This document shows, one piece after another, positions 7,674-16,260 of a DNA stretch of 64,000 nucleotides; position 1 is the stretch's first letter, and the number at the start of each line of letters is the position of its first letter. Origin of the DNA: Bacillota bacterium (GTDB lineage: Bacteria > Bacillota > Clostridia > Christensenellales > Aristaeellaceae). A program made the translations under genes and the position numbers. Location: contig JAEYOV010000034.1 of NCBI GenBank assembly GCA_023411395.1, positions 1-64,000 on the forward strand, read 5' to 3'. The notes beneath the pieces are model-generated. The model was not told the origin of the DNA. It searched no databases and was given only the letters and a program-made list of their open reading frames with translations.

Positions 7674-7701
7674 GTCATCCTGAACGAAGTGAAGGATCTT
7701 T
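7674..7701 (+). repeat. GTCATCCTGA dispersed repeat
   Basis: Reads GTCATCCTGAACGAAGTG then GAAGGATCTT, nearly identical to the copy at 48086-48113. A widespread short repeat type in many bacterial genomes. Confidence 0.75.
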
Positions 7702-7908
7702 ATGCAACAGGATACTGCAAGATCCTTCGTAACGTTGTTTCTCAGATTGACAGGGAGCGGTGGTTGGCTTGTTTTGTGATGCGGTACCAGTGTTTGCAAG
7801 GCGGGCGATTGATAATCGCTCCTACGGCGAAGATTTTTATTTTTCATGATGCCTCCCTCCAAAGGGAGACCTATGCGCTTCCCCAAAAAATGGGGTTTTT
7901 TAAGGGAT

Positions 7909-8052
7909 ATATCCCGCAAGCTCAATCGTCGCGCTGGTTCACTACCGCTCCCATCGCTCGTTTCGCTTGATTCCCTCGCCTCGCTTCATCCGCCACCGGC
8001 GGCGCACGGCTCAGTCACCTTTGGCAGGGATCCAGGGGACAGAGTCCCCTGG
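7909..8052 (-). repeat. Mosaic intergenic element, copy E (partial)
   Basis: Read on the minus strand it holds the terminal GC hairpin (CCAGGGGAC with GTCCCCTGG, 8031-8051), the GCCGCCGGTGGCGG arm and the core AAGCGAAACGAGCGATGG with GACGATTGAGC. It abuts the glgD stop codon at 8055-8053. Confidence 0.75.
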
Positions 8053-9174
8053 TCAGATGACCACCTTTTTGGCGATCACGATCGGGTATGCCGCGGGGCC
8101 GATAAGCCTTGCATTGCGTTTGATAACCACCTGTTTGTCCAGGATGCAGTTTTCGATGTAAGCGCCGGCCATCACCTGGGTATCCTGCATGATGATGCAG
8201 TTTTTCACGTGGGCTTCGGGTGCGATGCGCACGCCCCTGAAAATCACGCTGTTTTCCACCGATCCCTCAATGATGCAGCCGTCGGCCACCAGGGAGTTTA
8301 CGATCTGCACGTCCTCCAGAAACTTGGCGGGCATCTCGTCGCGCACTTTGGTGTACACGGGCTTTTCGGGGTCGAATAGGCTTTGGCGCACCTTGGTATT
8401 GAGCAGCGCCATGTTGCACTGGAAGTAGGCCTGCACCGAATCCATGCGCCATACCTTGTCGGGGTAGTGAAAGCTGTTTACGCTCAGCCTTCTTTCCCGT
8501 ATCACCCGCTGCAGCACATCCCGGTTGAAGTCATGGAAGCCATGGGCCACGCCATGGTCCACCAGGGAGCGCAAAAGCTCCCGCCGCATGAGGCAGACCT
8601 CCATGAAGGTGATCTCGCCGGCGGGCTCGGTAGGCTCGATTTCCATATCCAGCACCAGGCCTTCATCATCCAGGGTAAGGTAGCTGCCAAAATCCCTCCG
8701 GCGCACGTCCGGGTCCCTGGTGCACATGAGCGTGATATCGGCGCCGCTTTCCCTGTGGAAGCGCACCATGTCCTCAAAATCGGCGTTGAAGATCATGTTG
8801 CTGTTGCAAAGGATCACGTGCTCCTGCTTTGAGCGGGAAAGGTAGCTGGCGTTGGAGCGCAGCGCATCCAGCACCCCGGCATACACGCCCACATTTTCAC
8901 GGGTGAGGAAGGGGGGGAGTATGAACAGCCCGTCGTTTTTGCCGTGCAGGTCCCATTCCTTGCCCGAGCCCAAATGGTCCATCAGGCTGTGGTAGTTCTT
9001 TTGCATGATGACGCCTACATTGCGTATGCCGCTGTTGACCATGCCGCTCATGATGAAATCAATCACCCGGTAGCGCCCGGCGATGGGCAGCGCGGCCACG
9101 GCGCGGGAAATGGTCAGCTCCCGCAAAAGCGCGTCGTTCTCCCCGGTATAAATCATGCCCATAACATCCTTCAT
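8053..9174 (-). CDS. glgD: Glycogen biosynthesis protein GlgD
   Basis: A 373-residue paralogue of ADP-glucose pyrophosphorylase, typical of Firmicutes, that partners GlgC. The nucleotidyltransferase fold is recognisable (GRYRVIDFIMSGMVNSGI, matching the IIDFPLSNCTNSGI of GlgC), as is the left-handed beta-helix near the C-terminus. However, the N-terminal GGxGxRL nucleotide loop of GlgC is replaced by YTGENDALLREL, so GlgD is probably regulatory or weakly catalytic. ATG at 9174 has AAGGA 10 bases upstream and is preferred over a GTG at 9183. It is 65 bp downstream of glgC. Confidence 0.92.
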   Translation of the reverse strand: MKDVMGMIYTGENDALLRELTISRAVAALPIAGRYRVIDFIMSGMVNSGIRNVGVIMQKNYHSLMDHLGSGKEWDLHGKNDGLFILPPFLTRENVGVYAGVLDALRSNASYLSRSKQEHVILCNSNMIFNADFEDMVRFHRESGADITLMCTRDPDVRRRDFGSYLTLDDEGLVLDMEIEPTEPAGEITFMEVCLMRRELLRSLVDHGVAHGFHDFNRDVLQRVIRERRLSVNSFHYPDKVWRMDSVQAYFQCNMALLNTKVRQSLFDPEKPVYTKVRDEMPAKFLEDVQIVNSLVADGCIIEGSVENSVIFRGVRIAPEAHVKNCIIMQDTQVMAGAYIENCILDKQVVIKRNARLIGPAAYPIVIAKKVVI

Positions 9175-9239
9175 GGCATTCACATCCTTACAGATTATCG
9201 GCTAGGCGTCGTAAACTCCCTTGCTTTTTCGGCAGTACC

Positions 9240-10427
9240 TCAAGGCACAGGCACGCAGGTTTCCACCTGTTCTCCGGCGGCGATTTTAAGCCCCGCGGGC
9301 AGGGACACGTTCTGGCCGATGACGGTGATGTCGCCTTCCTCCGCGCCTACATGGCATCCGGGGCCGATGACAGCATTTTCGGCGATGATGGCCCGCCTGA
9401 CCCCCGCGCCCCGCTCGATCACCGCGCCTGGCATGACGACGCTGTCGATGACGCTGGCGCCAGGCTCCACCGTAACGCCGGCGAAGAGAACGGAGTGCTC
9501 CACCTGGCCGTACACCTCGCAGCCCTCGGTGATCAGGCAGTCCTTCACGCTGGCGCCTTTGGCCACGAAGTGGGGCGGCATGCCGGGATTGCGGGCGTAA
9601 ATGCGCCACATTTTGTCGTGCAGGTCAATGGGCATGGGCGTTTGCAAAAGGTCCATGTTGGCTTCCCACAGGCTTTCAATGGTGCCCACGTCCTTCCAGT
9701 AGCCGTCAAAGCTGTAGGCTAACAGCTTTTCGCCGTTTTGAAGCATGTTGGGGATAATGTTCTTGCCAAAGTCGTTGGAAGATTTCGGATTTTTCTCGTC
9801 CTCCAAAAGATACTGGCGCAGCTTTCCCCAGGTAAACACGTACACGCCCATGCTGGCCTTGTTGCTTCGGGGGTTTTTCGGCTTTTCCTCAAACTCCACG
9901 ATGATGCCGTTTTCGTCGGTGTTCATGATGCCAAAGCGGCCGGCCTCATTCCAGGGCACCTCCCGCACGGCGATGGTGACGGCGGCCTCCGTGCGGACAT
10001 GGTGATCCAGCATGCGGCTGTAATCCATTTTGTATATGTGGTCGCCGCTTAAAACAAGCACATAGTCCGGCGAAAACTGTTCGATGAAGGAAATGTTTTG
10101 AAAGATGGCGTTGGCGGTGCCGCGGTACCATTCGCCCTGTTTGCCCTTTACATAGGGCGGCAGCACGAACACGCCGCCGTTTAAAAGGTCCAGGTCCCAG
10201 GGGGAGCCGCTGCCGATGTAGGCGTTCAATTCCAGCGGCTGGTATTGCGTCAGTACGCCTACCACATCGATGCCGCTGTTGGTGCAGTTGCTTAAGGGAA
10301 AGTCGATGATCCTGTACTTGCCCCCGTAGGGCACGGCAGGCTTGGCCATGTTTTTGGTCAGGATGCCCAGGCGGCTTCCCTGGCCCCCGGCCAGGAGCAT
10401 GGCTACGCAGGATTTTTTCTTCATCAT
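9240..10427 (-). CDS. glgC: Glucose-1-phosphate adenylyltransferase GlgC
   Basis: Makes ADP-glucose from glucose 1-phosphate and ATP, the committed step of glycogen synthesis. The 395-residue protein starts with two methionines, then KKKSCVAMLLAGGQGSRLG, the pyrophosphate-binding loop, followed by KNMAKPAVPYGGKYRIIDF. The DYVLVLSGDHIYKMDY stretch holds the metal-binding aspartate. The C-terminal third is the hexapeptide beta-helix (AGVTVEPGASVIDSVVMPGA). GGAG lies 10 bases before the start. An element of about 290 bp separates it from glgB upstream. Confidence 0.95.
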   Translation of the reverse strand: MMKKKSCVAMLLAGGQGSRLGILTKNMAKPAVPYGGKYRIIDFPLSNCTNSGIDVVGVLTQYQPLELNAYIGSGSPWDLDLLNGGVFVLPPYVKGKQGEWYRGTANAIFQNISFIEQFSPDYVLVLSGDHIYKMDYSRMLDHHVRTEAAVTIAVREVPWNEAGRFGIMNTDENGIIVEFEEKPKNPRSNKASMGVYVFTWGKLRQYLLEDEKNPKSSNDFGKNIIPNMLQNGEKLLAYSFDGYWKDVGTIESLWEANMDLLQTPMPIDLHDKMWRIYARNPGMPPHFVAKGASVKDCLITEGCEVYGQVEHSVLFAGVTVEPGASVIDSVVMPGAVIERGAGVRRAIIAENAVIGPGCHVGAEEGDITVIGQNVSLPAGLKIAAGEQVETCVPVP

Positions 10428-10442
10428 TTGAGCGTCACTCCT

Positions 10443-10735
10443 TCTTATGTTCGAGAAAAGGGCGATGCCCTTTTCTCGAGCTTTTGCACCTTTTGCCTAT
10501 TGGCTTTGCCAATGGTCTGCAAAAGGTGTAAGGAAAGCTTGCTACGCAAGCGCCCCGCCCGATCAACGAACTCAATCAGCGCATTGCTCGCTGCCACTCG
10601 CACTGCTTGTTTCGTTCGTTTCCTCCGCCTGGCCTTTTGCCGCCGCTGGCGGCGGCCAGGCTCCGTCACCAGCAAAGCCGGACGAGACGATTACACTTGA
10701 GGGGGCAGTGGCCCCCTCAACCTCCCCTTGGGGTT
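10443..10735 (-). repeat. Mosaic intergenic element, copy A (full length)
   Basis: About 290 bp, similar over its whole length to copy C at 39219-39503 read in the other direction. It includes a GAGAAAAGGGC hairpin (10447-10478), a larger hairpin with ACCTTTTGC/GCAAAAGGT arms, the CTTACACC edge, a GCTTGC-loop-GCAAGC hairpin, the core with GCGAGTGGCAGCGAGCA, a GCCGCC arm, and the terminal GAGGGGGC/GCCCCCTC hairpin (10700-10719). The last codons and TGA of glgB (10717-10719) fall inside its edge. Confidence 0.85.
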
Positions 10736-12732
10736 GCTAAGGCATTCTCCGTGACATCCATTACCGCTATTGTATGTGCATCTGTTTTCTTCCCCGCCGG
10801 CTTCCTTCTTGGCGCCTCCGGCACGGGCTTTAAAGGCTCCTGCTTGTCGTACTGGAAATACACCGCCGACAGCGGCGGCACGCAGATTTCCGCGGAGTAG
10901 TCAAAGCCGTTCCACCTCACAGGCTCCGCGGTCAGAGTCCAGGCGTTGTACTGGTTGGAGCCGCCGAATTCCGCCCGGTCGGTGTTGAATATCTCCGCCA
11001 AAGTGCCGGGCATGGGTAAACCGATACGGTATATGGGGTGGAACACCGGCGTGAAGTTTACGGCGCAGCACAGCGATTTGCCCTGTTTATCGGTGCGGGC
11101 AAAGGCGATGACGCTGTTGTCGCTGTCGTTCACCGTCAGCCATTGAAAGCCCTGCCAGCCATCCTCCACCTCGAAAAGGGCCGGCGTCTCCTTGTAGATT
11201 TTGTTCAGCGCCTTCACGCAGGCAAGCACCTGGGGGTGGCGGTCATACAAAAGCAGGAACCAATCCAACTGATCGTCGTACTTCCACTCAATGAAGTGGG
11301 CAAACTCGCTGCCCATAAACAGCAGCTTCTTGCCGGGGTGCGCCATGGTGTAGCCAAAAAGCGCCCGAAGGCCGGCAAACTTCTGCCACAGGTCTCCCGG
11401 ATTTTTATCCAGAAGGGAATGCTTGCCGTGCACCACCTCGTCGTGGGAAAAGGGCAGGATGAAGTTTTCGCTGAAGGCGTAAAACAGCGAGAACGTCACC
11501 TTGCTGTGATGCCACTTGCGGTAGATGGGATCCAGGGCGATGTAGGAGAGGATGTCGTTCATCCAGCCCATGTTCCACTTGAAGCCAAAGCCCAGGCCCC
11601 CCAGATACGTGGGCCGCGTGACCATGGGGTAGGCGGAGGATTCCTCGGCGATCATCATCACGCCGGGGAATTCCCTGTACGCCGTTTCGTTAAGCTGCCG
11701 CAGAAAATGGATGGCGTCGATATTCTCCCGCCCGCCGTAAGGGTTGGGCAGCCACTGACCCGGATCCCGGCAGAAGTCGTAGTAGAGCATGCTGCTCACC
11801 GCGTCCACACGGATGCCGTCGGCATGGAAGAATTCAAGCCAGAACAGGGCGTTGCTCAAAAGAAAGCTGCACGCCTCGCCCCTTGCAAAATCGAACATGT
11901 GCGTGCCCCACTGGGCCATCTCGCCCCGGCGCGGGTCGGGGTGCTCATACAAGGCCGTGCCGTCAAAGCGCCTAAGGCCAAATTCGTCCCGGGGGAAGTG
12001 GGCCGGCACCCAGTCCAGGATCACGCCGATATTGTTTTGGTGGCACCTGTCCACAAAGGCCATAAAATCCTTCGGCTCGCCGTGGCGTGCCGTGGCGGAA
12101 AAATAGCCGGTGGTCTGGTACCCCCAGGACATGTCCAGGGGGTGCTCCATCACAGGCAGCAGTTCGATGTGGGTATAGCTCATATCCAGAAGGTAGGGGA
12201 TCAATTGATCCGCGATTTCGCCATAGGAAAGCAGCCTGCCGTCCTCACCCCGCCGCCAGGAGGACAAATGCATTTCGTAGATGTTGATGGGGCTCTCAAA
12301 GGGGTTCCACCCGGCGCGGCCTTCCATCCAGGCTTCGTCGCTCCAAACGTACCCGTCCAGGTCATAGATGCGGCTGGCGGTGCCGGGGCGGGGCTCGCTG
12401 AAAAAGGCGTAGGGGTCGGCCTTTAAGTGCATGTGGCCGTCGGCCCCGAAAATGGCGTACTTGTAGGCGGTGTGCCCGTCAAACAAATGCCGGTTAAGCC
12501 GCAGTTCCCAGATGCCGTCGTACTGCTTCACCATGGGATGGCTGTCGTGGGACCAGCCGTTGAAATCCCCCGCCAGGAACACCGCCTGGGCGTTGGGCGC
12601 CCACACTGCGAAATGGTATACCTCCCGGCCCATCTGCATAGCGGGATGAACGCCCAGCATTTGATGGGCGCGAAAGCTGCGCCCCTGGTGAAAATCCTCC
12701 CGGTCATTCGCCGTTGGCGGGACGTACCGCAT
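10717..12732 (-). CDS. glgB: 1,4-alpha-glucan branching enzyme GlgB
   Basis: Introduces alpha-1,6 branches into glycogen. A 671-residue GH13 protein: residues 1-130 form the CBM48 module (FAVWAPNAQAVFLAGDFNGW), then the barrel with DWVPAHFPRDEFGLRRFDGT, GIRVDAVSSMLYYD (catalytic Asp), MMIAEESSAYPM (acid Glu) and FSHDEVVHGK. The C-terminal all-beta domain is present. The final residues ATPRGG and the stop are encoded by the edge of a repeat, so the native C-terminus may have been replaced; the last basic, proline-rich stretch (PVPEAPRRKPAGKKTDAHT) looks non-globular. Second gene of the operon, 59 bp after the arsR-type gene. Confidence 0.95.
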   Translation of the reverse strand: MRYVPPTANDREDFHQGRSFRAHQMLGVHPAMQMGREVYHFAVWAPNAQAVFLAGDFNGWSHDSHPMVKQYDGIWELRLNRHLFDGHTAYKYAIFGADGHMHLKADPYAFFSEPRPGTASRIYDLDGYVWSDEAWMEGRAGWNPFESPINIYEMHLSSWRRGEDGRLLSYGEIADQLIPYLLDMSYTHIELLPVMEHPLDMSWGYQTTGYFSATARHGEPKDFMAFVDRCHQNNIGVILDWVPAHFPRDEFGLRRFDGTALYEHPDPRRGEMAQWGTHMFDFARGEACSFLLSNALFWLEFFHADGIRVDAVSSMLYYDFCRDPGQWLPNPYGGRENIDAIHFLRQLNETAYREFPGVMMIAEESSAYPMVTRPTYLGGLGFGFKWNMGWMNDILSYIALDPIYRKWHHSKVTFSLFYAFSENFILPFSHDEVVHGKHSLLDKNPGDLWQKFAGLRALFGYTMAHPGKKLLFMGSEFAHFIEWKYDDQLDWFLLLYDRHPQVLACVKALNKIYKETPALFEVEDGWQGFQWLTVNDSDNSVIAFARTDKQGKSLCCAVNFTPVFHPIYRIGLPMPGTLAEIFNTDRAEFGGSNQYNAWTLTAEPVRWNGFDYSAEICVPPLSAVYFQYDKQEPLKPVPEAPRRKPAGKKTDAHTIAVMDVTENALATPRGG

Positions 12733-12791
12733 GCCATCGCCTGCTTTCGTGGGAGTGATGGGGGAAATGACGCAGCCATTTCCCCGAAGCG

Positions 12792-13157
12792 CTAGCGGCC
12801 TTCACTGACATGGGACAGCGCCACATCCAGAAGCTCGCCCACATGGTCGTCGTCCAGCGCGTAATAAACGATCTTGCCGCTGCGGCGGGATTTGACGCAG
12901 TGCACGTCGCGGAGCGTGCGCAATTGGTGGCTGACGGCGCTTTGGGACAGGCACAGCACCGCGCTCAGATCAAACACGCAAAGCTCCTGGTTCTTGAGCG
13001 CAAGCAGTATTTGCAGCCGTGTCGCATCGGCCATGGCGGAGAGTATATCCAGCATCGCGCGGCGGGATTCCTCCCCCGGCATTTTTTCAAGCGCTCTTTT
13101 CACATCCTCGGGATGGATGATATTGGCGCCGCAGGCTGCCTGGTCCCGTTCCGCCAT
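12792..13157 (-). CDS. ArsR/SmtB family regulator at the head of the glycogen operon
   Basis: A 121-residue winged-helix repressor. MLDILSAMADATRLQILLAL opens the domain, ELCVFDLSAVLCLSQSAVSHQLRTL is helix alpha3 to the recognition helix, and the wing is SRRSGKIVYYALDDDHV. CadC-type sensors carry ELCVCDL; here the second Cys is Phe, leaving one Cys of the alpha3 site. A Cys and HPED near the N-terminus recall the CadC N-terminal region. The ATG at 13157 has AAGGAG 11 bases upstream, whereas the upstream ATG at 13178 has none. It lies 59 bp before glgB on the same strand, with no metal pump nearby. What it senses is unknown. Confidence 0.85.
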   Translation of the reverse strand: MAERDQAACGANIIHPEDVKRALEKMPGEESRRAMLDILSAMADATRLQILLALKNQELCVFDLSAVLCLSQSAVSHQLRTLRDVHCVKSRRSGKIVYYALDDDHVGELLDVALSHVSEGR

Positions 13158-13218
13158 ACCGCGCAACACTCCTTCCATGAAGATGTCCGGCCATCTTTGT
13201 TGTTACTGGACTACATAT

Positions 13219-13248
13219 ATTGTACCCACGAATTGCCAGATGCGTCAA
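13219..13248 (-). promoter_or_regulatory. Promoter of the arsR-glg operon
   Basis: On the minus strand TTGACG (13243-13248), 18 bases, TACAAT (13219-13224). No other good promoter is seen between here and glgA, so it may serve the whole glycogen operon. Confidence 0.7.
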
Positions 13249-13273
13249 GAAAAAAAGACCCCGAATCAGGGCC
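13249..13273 (-). terminator. Terminator overlapping the DUF2927-like stop codon
   Basis: On the minus strand a short GGCCC/GGGTC stem, whose loop contains the TGA stop, is followed by seven T. It separates the gene from the glycogen promoter. Confidence 0.6.
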
Positions 13274-14090
13274 TTTCAAAAATTTCATACAGCGCTGCTT
13301 TTGCTTGCGCAAGGCTTATGCCCGCATCCAAAAAGGGGGCATACAGCAAATTCAGCATTTCGTAATCCACCTCTGCCAGGGATTGGGTGCTTGTGTAAGG
13401 CTGGTAGATGATACTCTCCGGCGCGAAATCAAGGTCGGCGGTCAGCCCCAGCATGTTCACGAATTCTTCCTGAATCAAATGGTTGCGATCATCCTGCTTT
13501 GTGACATCCGCGGCAATGGCAATCATCCCGTAGCGGATGGCCTTATCATCGGAAAAGCAGTTCATAAAGCCCCAGTTGCCATCCTCATACGTCACCAGGT
13601 ATTCCGCCATGCGCATAAAGGGCACAAAGGATATGACAACGTTGGCCTCCTCTTCCGAGGGTGAAAAATCCATTTTGGGCAGGCCGGGCACACGGGCCTG
13701 AAGCCCCTGAAGCAGCGCTTCAAGCGTTTGCATATCCTCCCTGGTGAATTCGCCTCTCACAAAAATACGCAGGGGGATTTCCCAGCGGATAAGCTTATCC
13801 CTTGCGGTATCGCCGAATTCCGAACGGAAGGCTGCCGCAAAAAACCCCTCCAGCGCCAGGGAGGAAGGGGGATCATCCGCCGTGAAGGCGCCTTTCATGC
13901 CCCCGCCTGAGGCGGCGGCATCCAGGATGACCGAAATTTCGGGGATGACGGCTTTCATTGCCGGCGCGCAAAATACAGCCTCCCCCAGGGCGGACGATGC
14001 CGGGAGGAGCAATGACAGCAGGAGGGCGGACCATCGTGAAAGGAGGGAGGGCAAGGGCGTCATCTCCCGCATGAAGCGTTCCTTCCCCAA
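13266..14090 (-). CDS. Secreted DUF2927-like protein
   Basis: A 274-residue protein with an N-terminal signal peptide (SRWSALLLSLLLPASSALGEA, cleavage likely after ALG or GEA). The middle has a strand-rich segment (WEIPLRIFVRGEFTREDMQTLEALL), then a region resembling DUF2927: RNHLIQEEFVNMLGL, followed by SIIYQPYTSTQSLAEVDYEMLNLLYAPFLDAGIS. In that family the QEE/QEL helix is followed by an SI-x-ND loop and an L-x-LLY-x-P helix. The family is thought to hold a degenerate or unusual zincin-like fold, but no HExxH is present here and I would not call it a protease. Divergent from the LysM gene. Confidence 0.6.
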   Translation of the reverse strand: MGKERFMREMTPLPSLLSRWSALLLSLLLPASSALGEAVFCAPAMKAVIPEISVILDAAASGGGMKGAFTADDPPSSLALEGFFAAAFRSEFGDTARDKLIRWEIPLRIFVRGEFTREDMQTLEALLQGLQARVPGLPKMDFSPSEEEANVVISFVPFMRMAEYLVTYEDGNWGFMNCFSDDKAIRYGMIAIAADVTKQDDRNHLIQEEFVNMLGLTADLDFAPESIIYQPYTSTQSLAEVDYEMLNLLYAPFLDAGISLAQAKAALYEIFERP

Positions 14091-14223
14091 GGGTGAATGG
14101 CCGCGGGAAGGTTATTGCTATGATTCGACAAGGAACATAGAAACCCTTTCCGGCACAGCCCCGCGGCATCCCCGGTTCTTTTTTTACATATGCTTCATCA
14201 TCCGTAAAAAAGGGGAGATGGAA

Positions 14224-14805
14224 ATGGAGAACGGAAGGTTTGTGCAGTCCACAGCCCCCGCCGAGGGCGGACCGGTGCCGCCGGCGCCGGACAGGTGCAA
14301 CGGACAACTGTATACGGTGCAGCGGGGCGATACGCTTTCTGGTATTGGCCACAGGTTTGGGGCGACGGTGAACGCCATTATCAACACCAACCCCCAAATC
14401 GTGCACCGGGGAGCGATCGTCATCGGGCAGGTGATCTGCGTCCCCGCGGGAAGGCCCAGGCAGGAGCCTGTAAATAATCTCAGGGTGCTTTCGCTGGAAT
14501 TCTTCACGGAGGATGGCCGGCCGCTCAACGTTTCGGGCGGGGCGGTGCAGCTATCGGAGCGCGTGGTCATCCGGCCCGCGTTCAACCGTCCGGTTTCCGA
14601 AGTGTTCTTTTTTCTGGAGCCCACCGGCACAAATGCGTGCGAGCAGGCCAGCCTTCTTGGCGTGGATTGCCCAAGCGCCGCCACGGGCGTGGCGGAACTT
14701 ACTTGGCAGGTGCCGCCCGGTACGCTGGGACGCGTGTTTGTGGTGGCGTGCTTAAACAGCGTGTGTGTAAAGTCGGGTGCGGTACTGGTGGTGCGCAATA
14801 CGTAA
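14224..14805 (+). CDS. LysM domain protein, no signal peptide
   Basis: A 193-residue protein. Residues 1-25 are polar, residues about 27-75 are a LysM domain (LYTVQRGDTLSGIGHRFGAT..IINTNPQIV..VIGQVICVP), and the rest is a beta-rich domain (LRVLSLEFFTEDGRPLNVSGG..VQLSERVVIRPAFNRPVSEVFFFLEPTG) with three cysteines. There is no signal peptide or membrane helix. In spore-forming Clostridia, LysM proteins of this type without a signal are often spore-coat or mother-cell proteins, but nothing here proves sporulation. The ATG at 14224 is preferred because GGGGAG lies 6 bases ahead. Confidence 0.8.
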   Translation: MENGRFVQSTAPAEGGPVPPAPDRCNGQLYTVQRGDTLSGIGHRFGATVNAIINTNPQIVHRGAIVIGQVICVPAGRPRQEPVNNLRVLSLEFFTEDGRPLNVSGGAVQLSERVVIRPAFNRPVSEVFFFLEPTGTNACEQASLLGVDCPSAATGVAELTWQVPPGTLGRVFVVACLNSVCVKSGAVLVVRNT

Positions 14806-14874
14806 ACCTTGAAAAGGAAAGCCGCCCGCCCATGGCGAAAGGATAGGTACGATCATGGGTACGGAGGCATTTCT

Positions 14875-16158
14875 ATGGACAAGAACCTGGCGGCGCTGAC
14901 GCCGCCCATGGGCTGGAACAGTTGGGACTGCTACGCGGCCGCGGTGAACGAGGAACAATTGCTGGGTAACGCCGCCTGCATGGCGGAGCATTTGAAGGAA
15001 TACGGCTGGGAATATATCGTCTGCGACATCCAATGGTCGGAGCCCGAAGCGGGAACGGGGGAGGGGGAATACATTCCCTTCGCGAAGCTCACCATCGACG
15101 CGTACGGCCGCCAGCTTCCGGCCCCGAACCGCTTTCCCTCCGCCGCGGGGGGCCTGGGCTTTTTGCCCATCGCCGGCAAGATTCACGCTATGGGGCTGAA
15201 GTTCGGCATCCACATCATGCGGGGCATCCCAAGGCAGGCGGTGCACGGCCGCATGCCCGTGTGGGGAACGGATGTCACGGCCGATAAAATCGCGCTGCCC
15301 TATTCCATCTGCAAATGGAACAGCGACATGTACGGGCTGAACCCGAATCATCCGGCGTCGCAGAAATACTACGACAGCATCTTTGAACTGTACGCCGCCT
15401 GGGGCGTGGATTATGTGAAGGTGGACGACATCTGCAACACCAACATGTACCCCCACGCGCCCTATTCCGCCGAAAAGGAAATCGAGCTGATCGCAAGGGC
15501 CATTGAACACGCCGGCCGGCCGATGGTGCTGAGCCTGTCCCCCGGTCCCGCGGTGATCGGAAAGGCCTGGCATTTATCAAAGTACGCCAACATGTGGCGC
15601 ATCACCGACGATTTTTGGGACAGGTGGGACCTTTTAAAGAGCATGTTCGAGCGGTGCGAGGTGTGGCAGCGCCACGTGGCTCCCGGCTGCTGGCCCGATT
15701 GCGATATGCTGCCCCTGGGCCGCATCGGCATGGGCTTTCATCGCGGGCGGCAGACGGACTTCACAAGGGATGAGCAGATCACGATGATGACGCTCTGGTG
15801 CATTTTCCGCTCGCCCCTGATGATGGGCGGGGAAATGCGCGAAAACGACGAGTGGACGCTGTCGCTGCTCACCAACAGCGAGGTGCTGCGTCTGCTCAAA
15901 CATTCCCATGGCGCCCGCCAACTGGAGCGGGACGAGAGCCATGCCGTGTGGCTGAGCCATGACGCGGACGGGAGCGTGTATATCGCACTGTTCAACCTTC
16001 AGGATAAGCGGGCGGAGGTATCGCTTCATGAGGATGTGTGCGGCTTTTCGCCAAGGGCCGTCCGCGACCTCTGGCAGCACAGGGAGGTCACGATGCCCAT
16101 CGGCAGGATCACCGCCCAACTGCCTCCCCACGGCGCGGCGCTGTATAAAATAAGCTGA
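14875..16158 (+). CDS. GH27 family glycosidase (alpha-galactosidase-like)
   Basis: A 427-residue intracellular enzyme. The N-terminus LTPPMGWNSWDCYAAAVNEE is the GH27 signature. The nucleophile is the first Asp of DYVKVDDIC (family usual YLKYDNC) and the probable acid/base Asp lies in RITDDFWDRWD. A C-terminal beta domain (SVYIALFNLQDKRAEVSL) completes the enzyme. The substrate-pocket sequence CDIQWSEPEA differs from the D-D-x-W loop of classic alpha-galactosidases, so beta-L-arabinopyranosidase or another specificity is possible. The ATG at 14875 has GGAGG 7 bases upstream. No transporter is on the same strand; it converges on the FAD oxidoreductase operon. Confidence 0.85.
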   Translation: MDKNLAALTPPMGWNSWDCYAAAVNEEQLLGNAACMAEHLKEYGWEYIVCDIQWSEPEAGTGEGEYIPFAKLTIDAYGRQLPAPNRFPSAAGGLGFLPIAGKIHAMGLKFGIHIMRGIPRQAVHGRMPVWGTDVTADKIALPYSICKWNSDMYGLNPNHPASQKYYDSIFELYAAWGVDYVKVDDICNTNMYPHAPYSAEKEIELIARAIEHAGRPMVLSLSPGPAVIGKAWHLSKYANMWRITDDFWDRWDLLKSMFERCEVWQRHVAPGCWPDCDMLPLGRIGMGFHRGRQTDFTRDEQITMMTLWCIFRSPLMMGGEMRENDEWTLSLLTNSEVLRLLKHSHGARQLERDESHAVWLSHDADGSVYIALFNLQDKRAEVSLHEDVCGFSPRAVRDLWQHREVTMPIGRITAQLPPHGAALYKIS

Positions 16159-16224
16159 AAACACAAAAAGGAGTTGTCGTACTAAGCACATGTGATGTAT
16201 AAGTTTATACAAAGAGAAAGGATT

Positions 16225-16260
16225 TCGCGCCTGCGGGCGCGACCAAAGGGCTTTCCGGTC
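16225..16260 (-). repeat. Double-hairpin repeat, copy 3 (inverted, truncated)
   Basis: Read on the minus strand it has the GCCCTTTGG half of the first stem and the complete second hairpin TCGCGCC/GGCGCGA. The partner half of the first stem is missing. Confidence 0.7.

Larger units (their letters stand above)
7584..8052. other. 469-bp gap between glgD and glgA filled with repeats
   Basis: No gene is seen here. The gap holds the GTCATCCTGA repeat at 7674-7701, its GAAGGATCTT answered by AAGATCCTTC at 7724-7733 to make a hairpin. It also holds a GCGATT-type hairpin near 7806-7820, a CTCCCT-type hairpin near 7852-7875, and a mosaic element at 7909-8052. Reading frames across it are upstream extensions of glgA without support. 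Confidence 0.7.

Noticed and set aside
7674..7701. CRISPR array from repeated TCATCCTGA units
   Set aside because: The copies are scattered singly over 50 kb without regular spacers; they form a dispersed palindromic repeat.
7583..7925. A longer GlgA start
   Set aside because: The extension reads through dispersed repeats and lacks a ribosome-binding site; MKILFTASECVPF is the usual GlgA start.
11038..12426. A 462-residue plus-strand frame opposite glgB
   Set aside because: Shadow of glgB; no ribosome-binding site or family match.
13266..14090. Secreted metalloprotease
   Set aside because: No HExxH or other complete zinc motif is seen.
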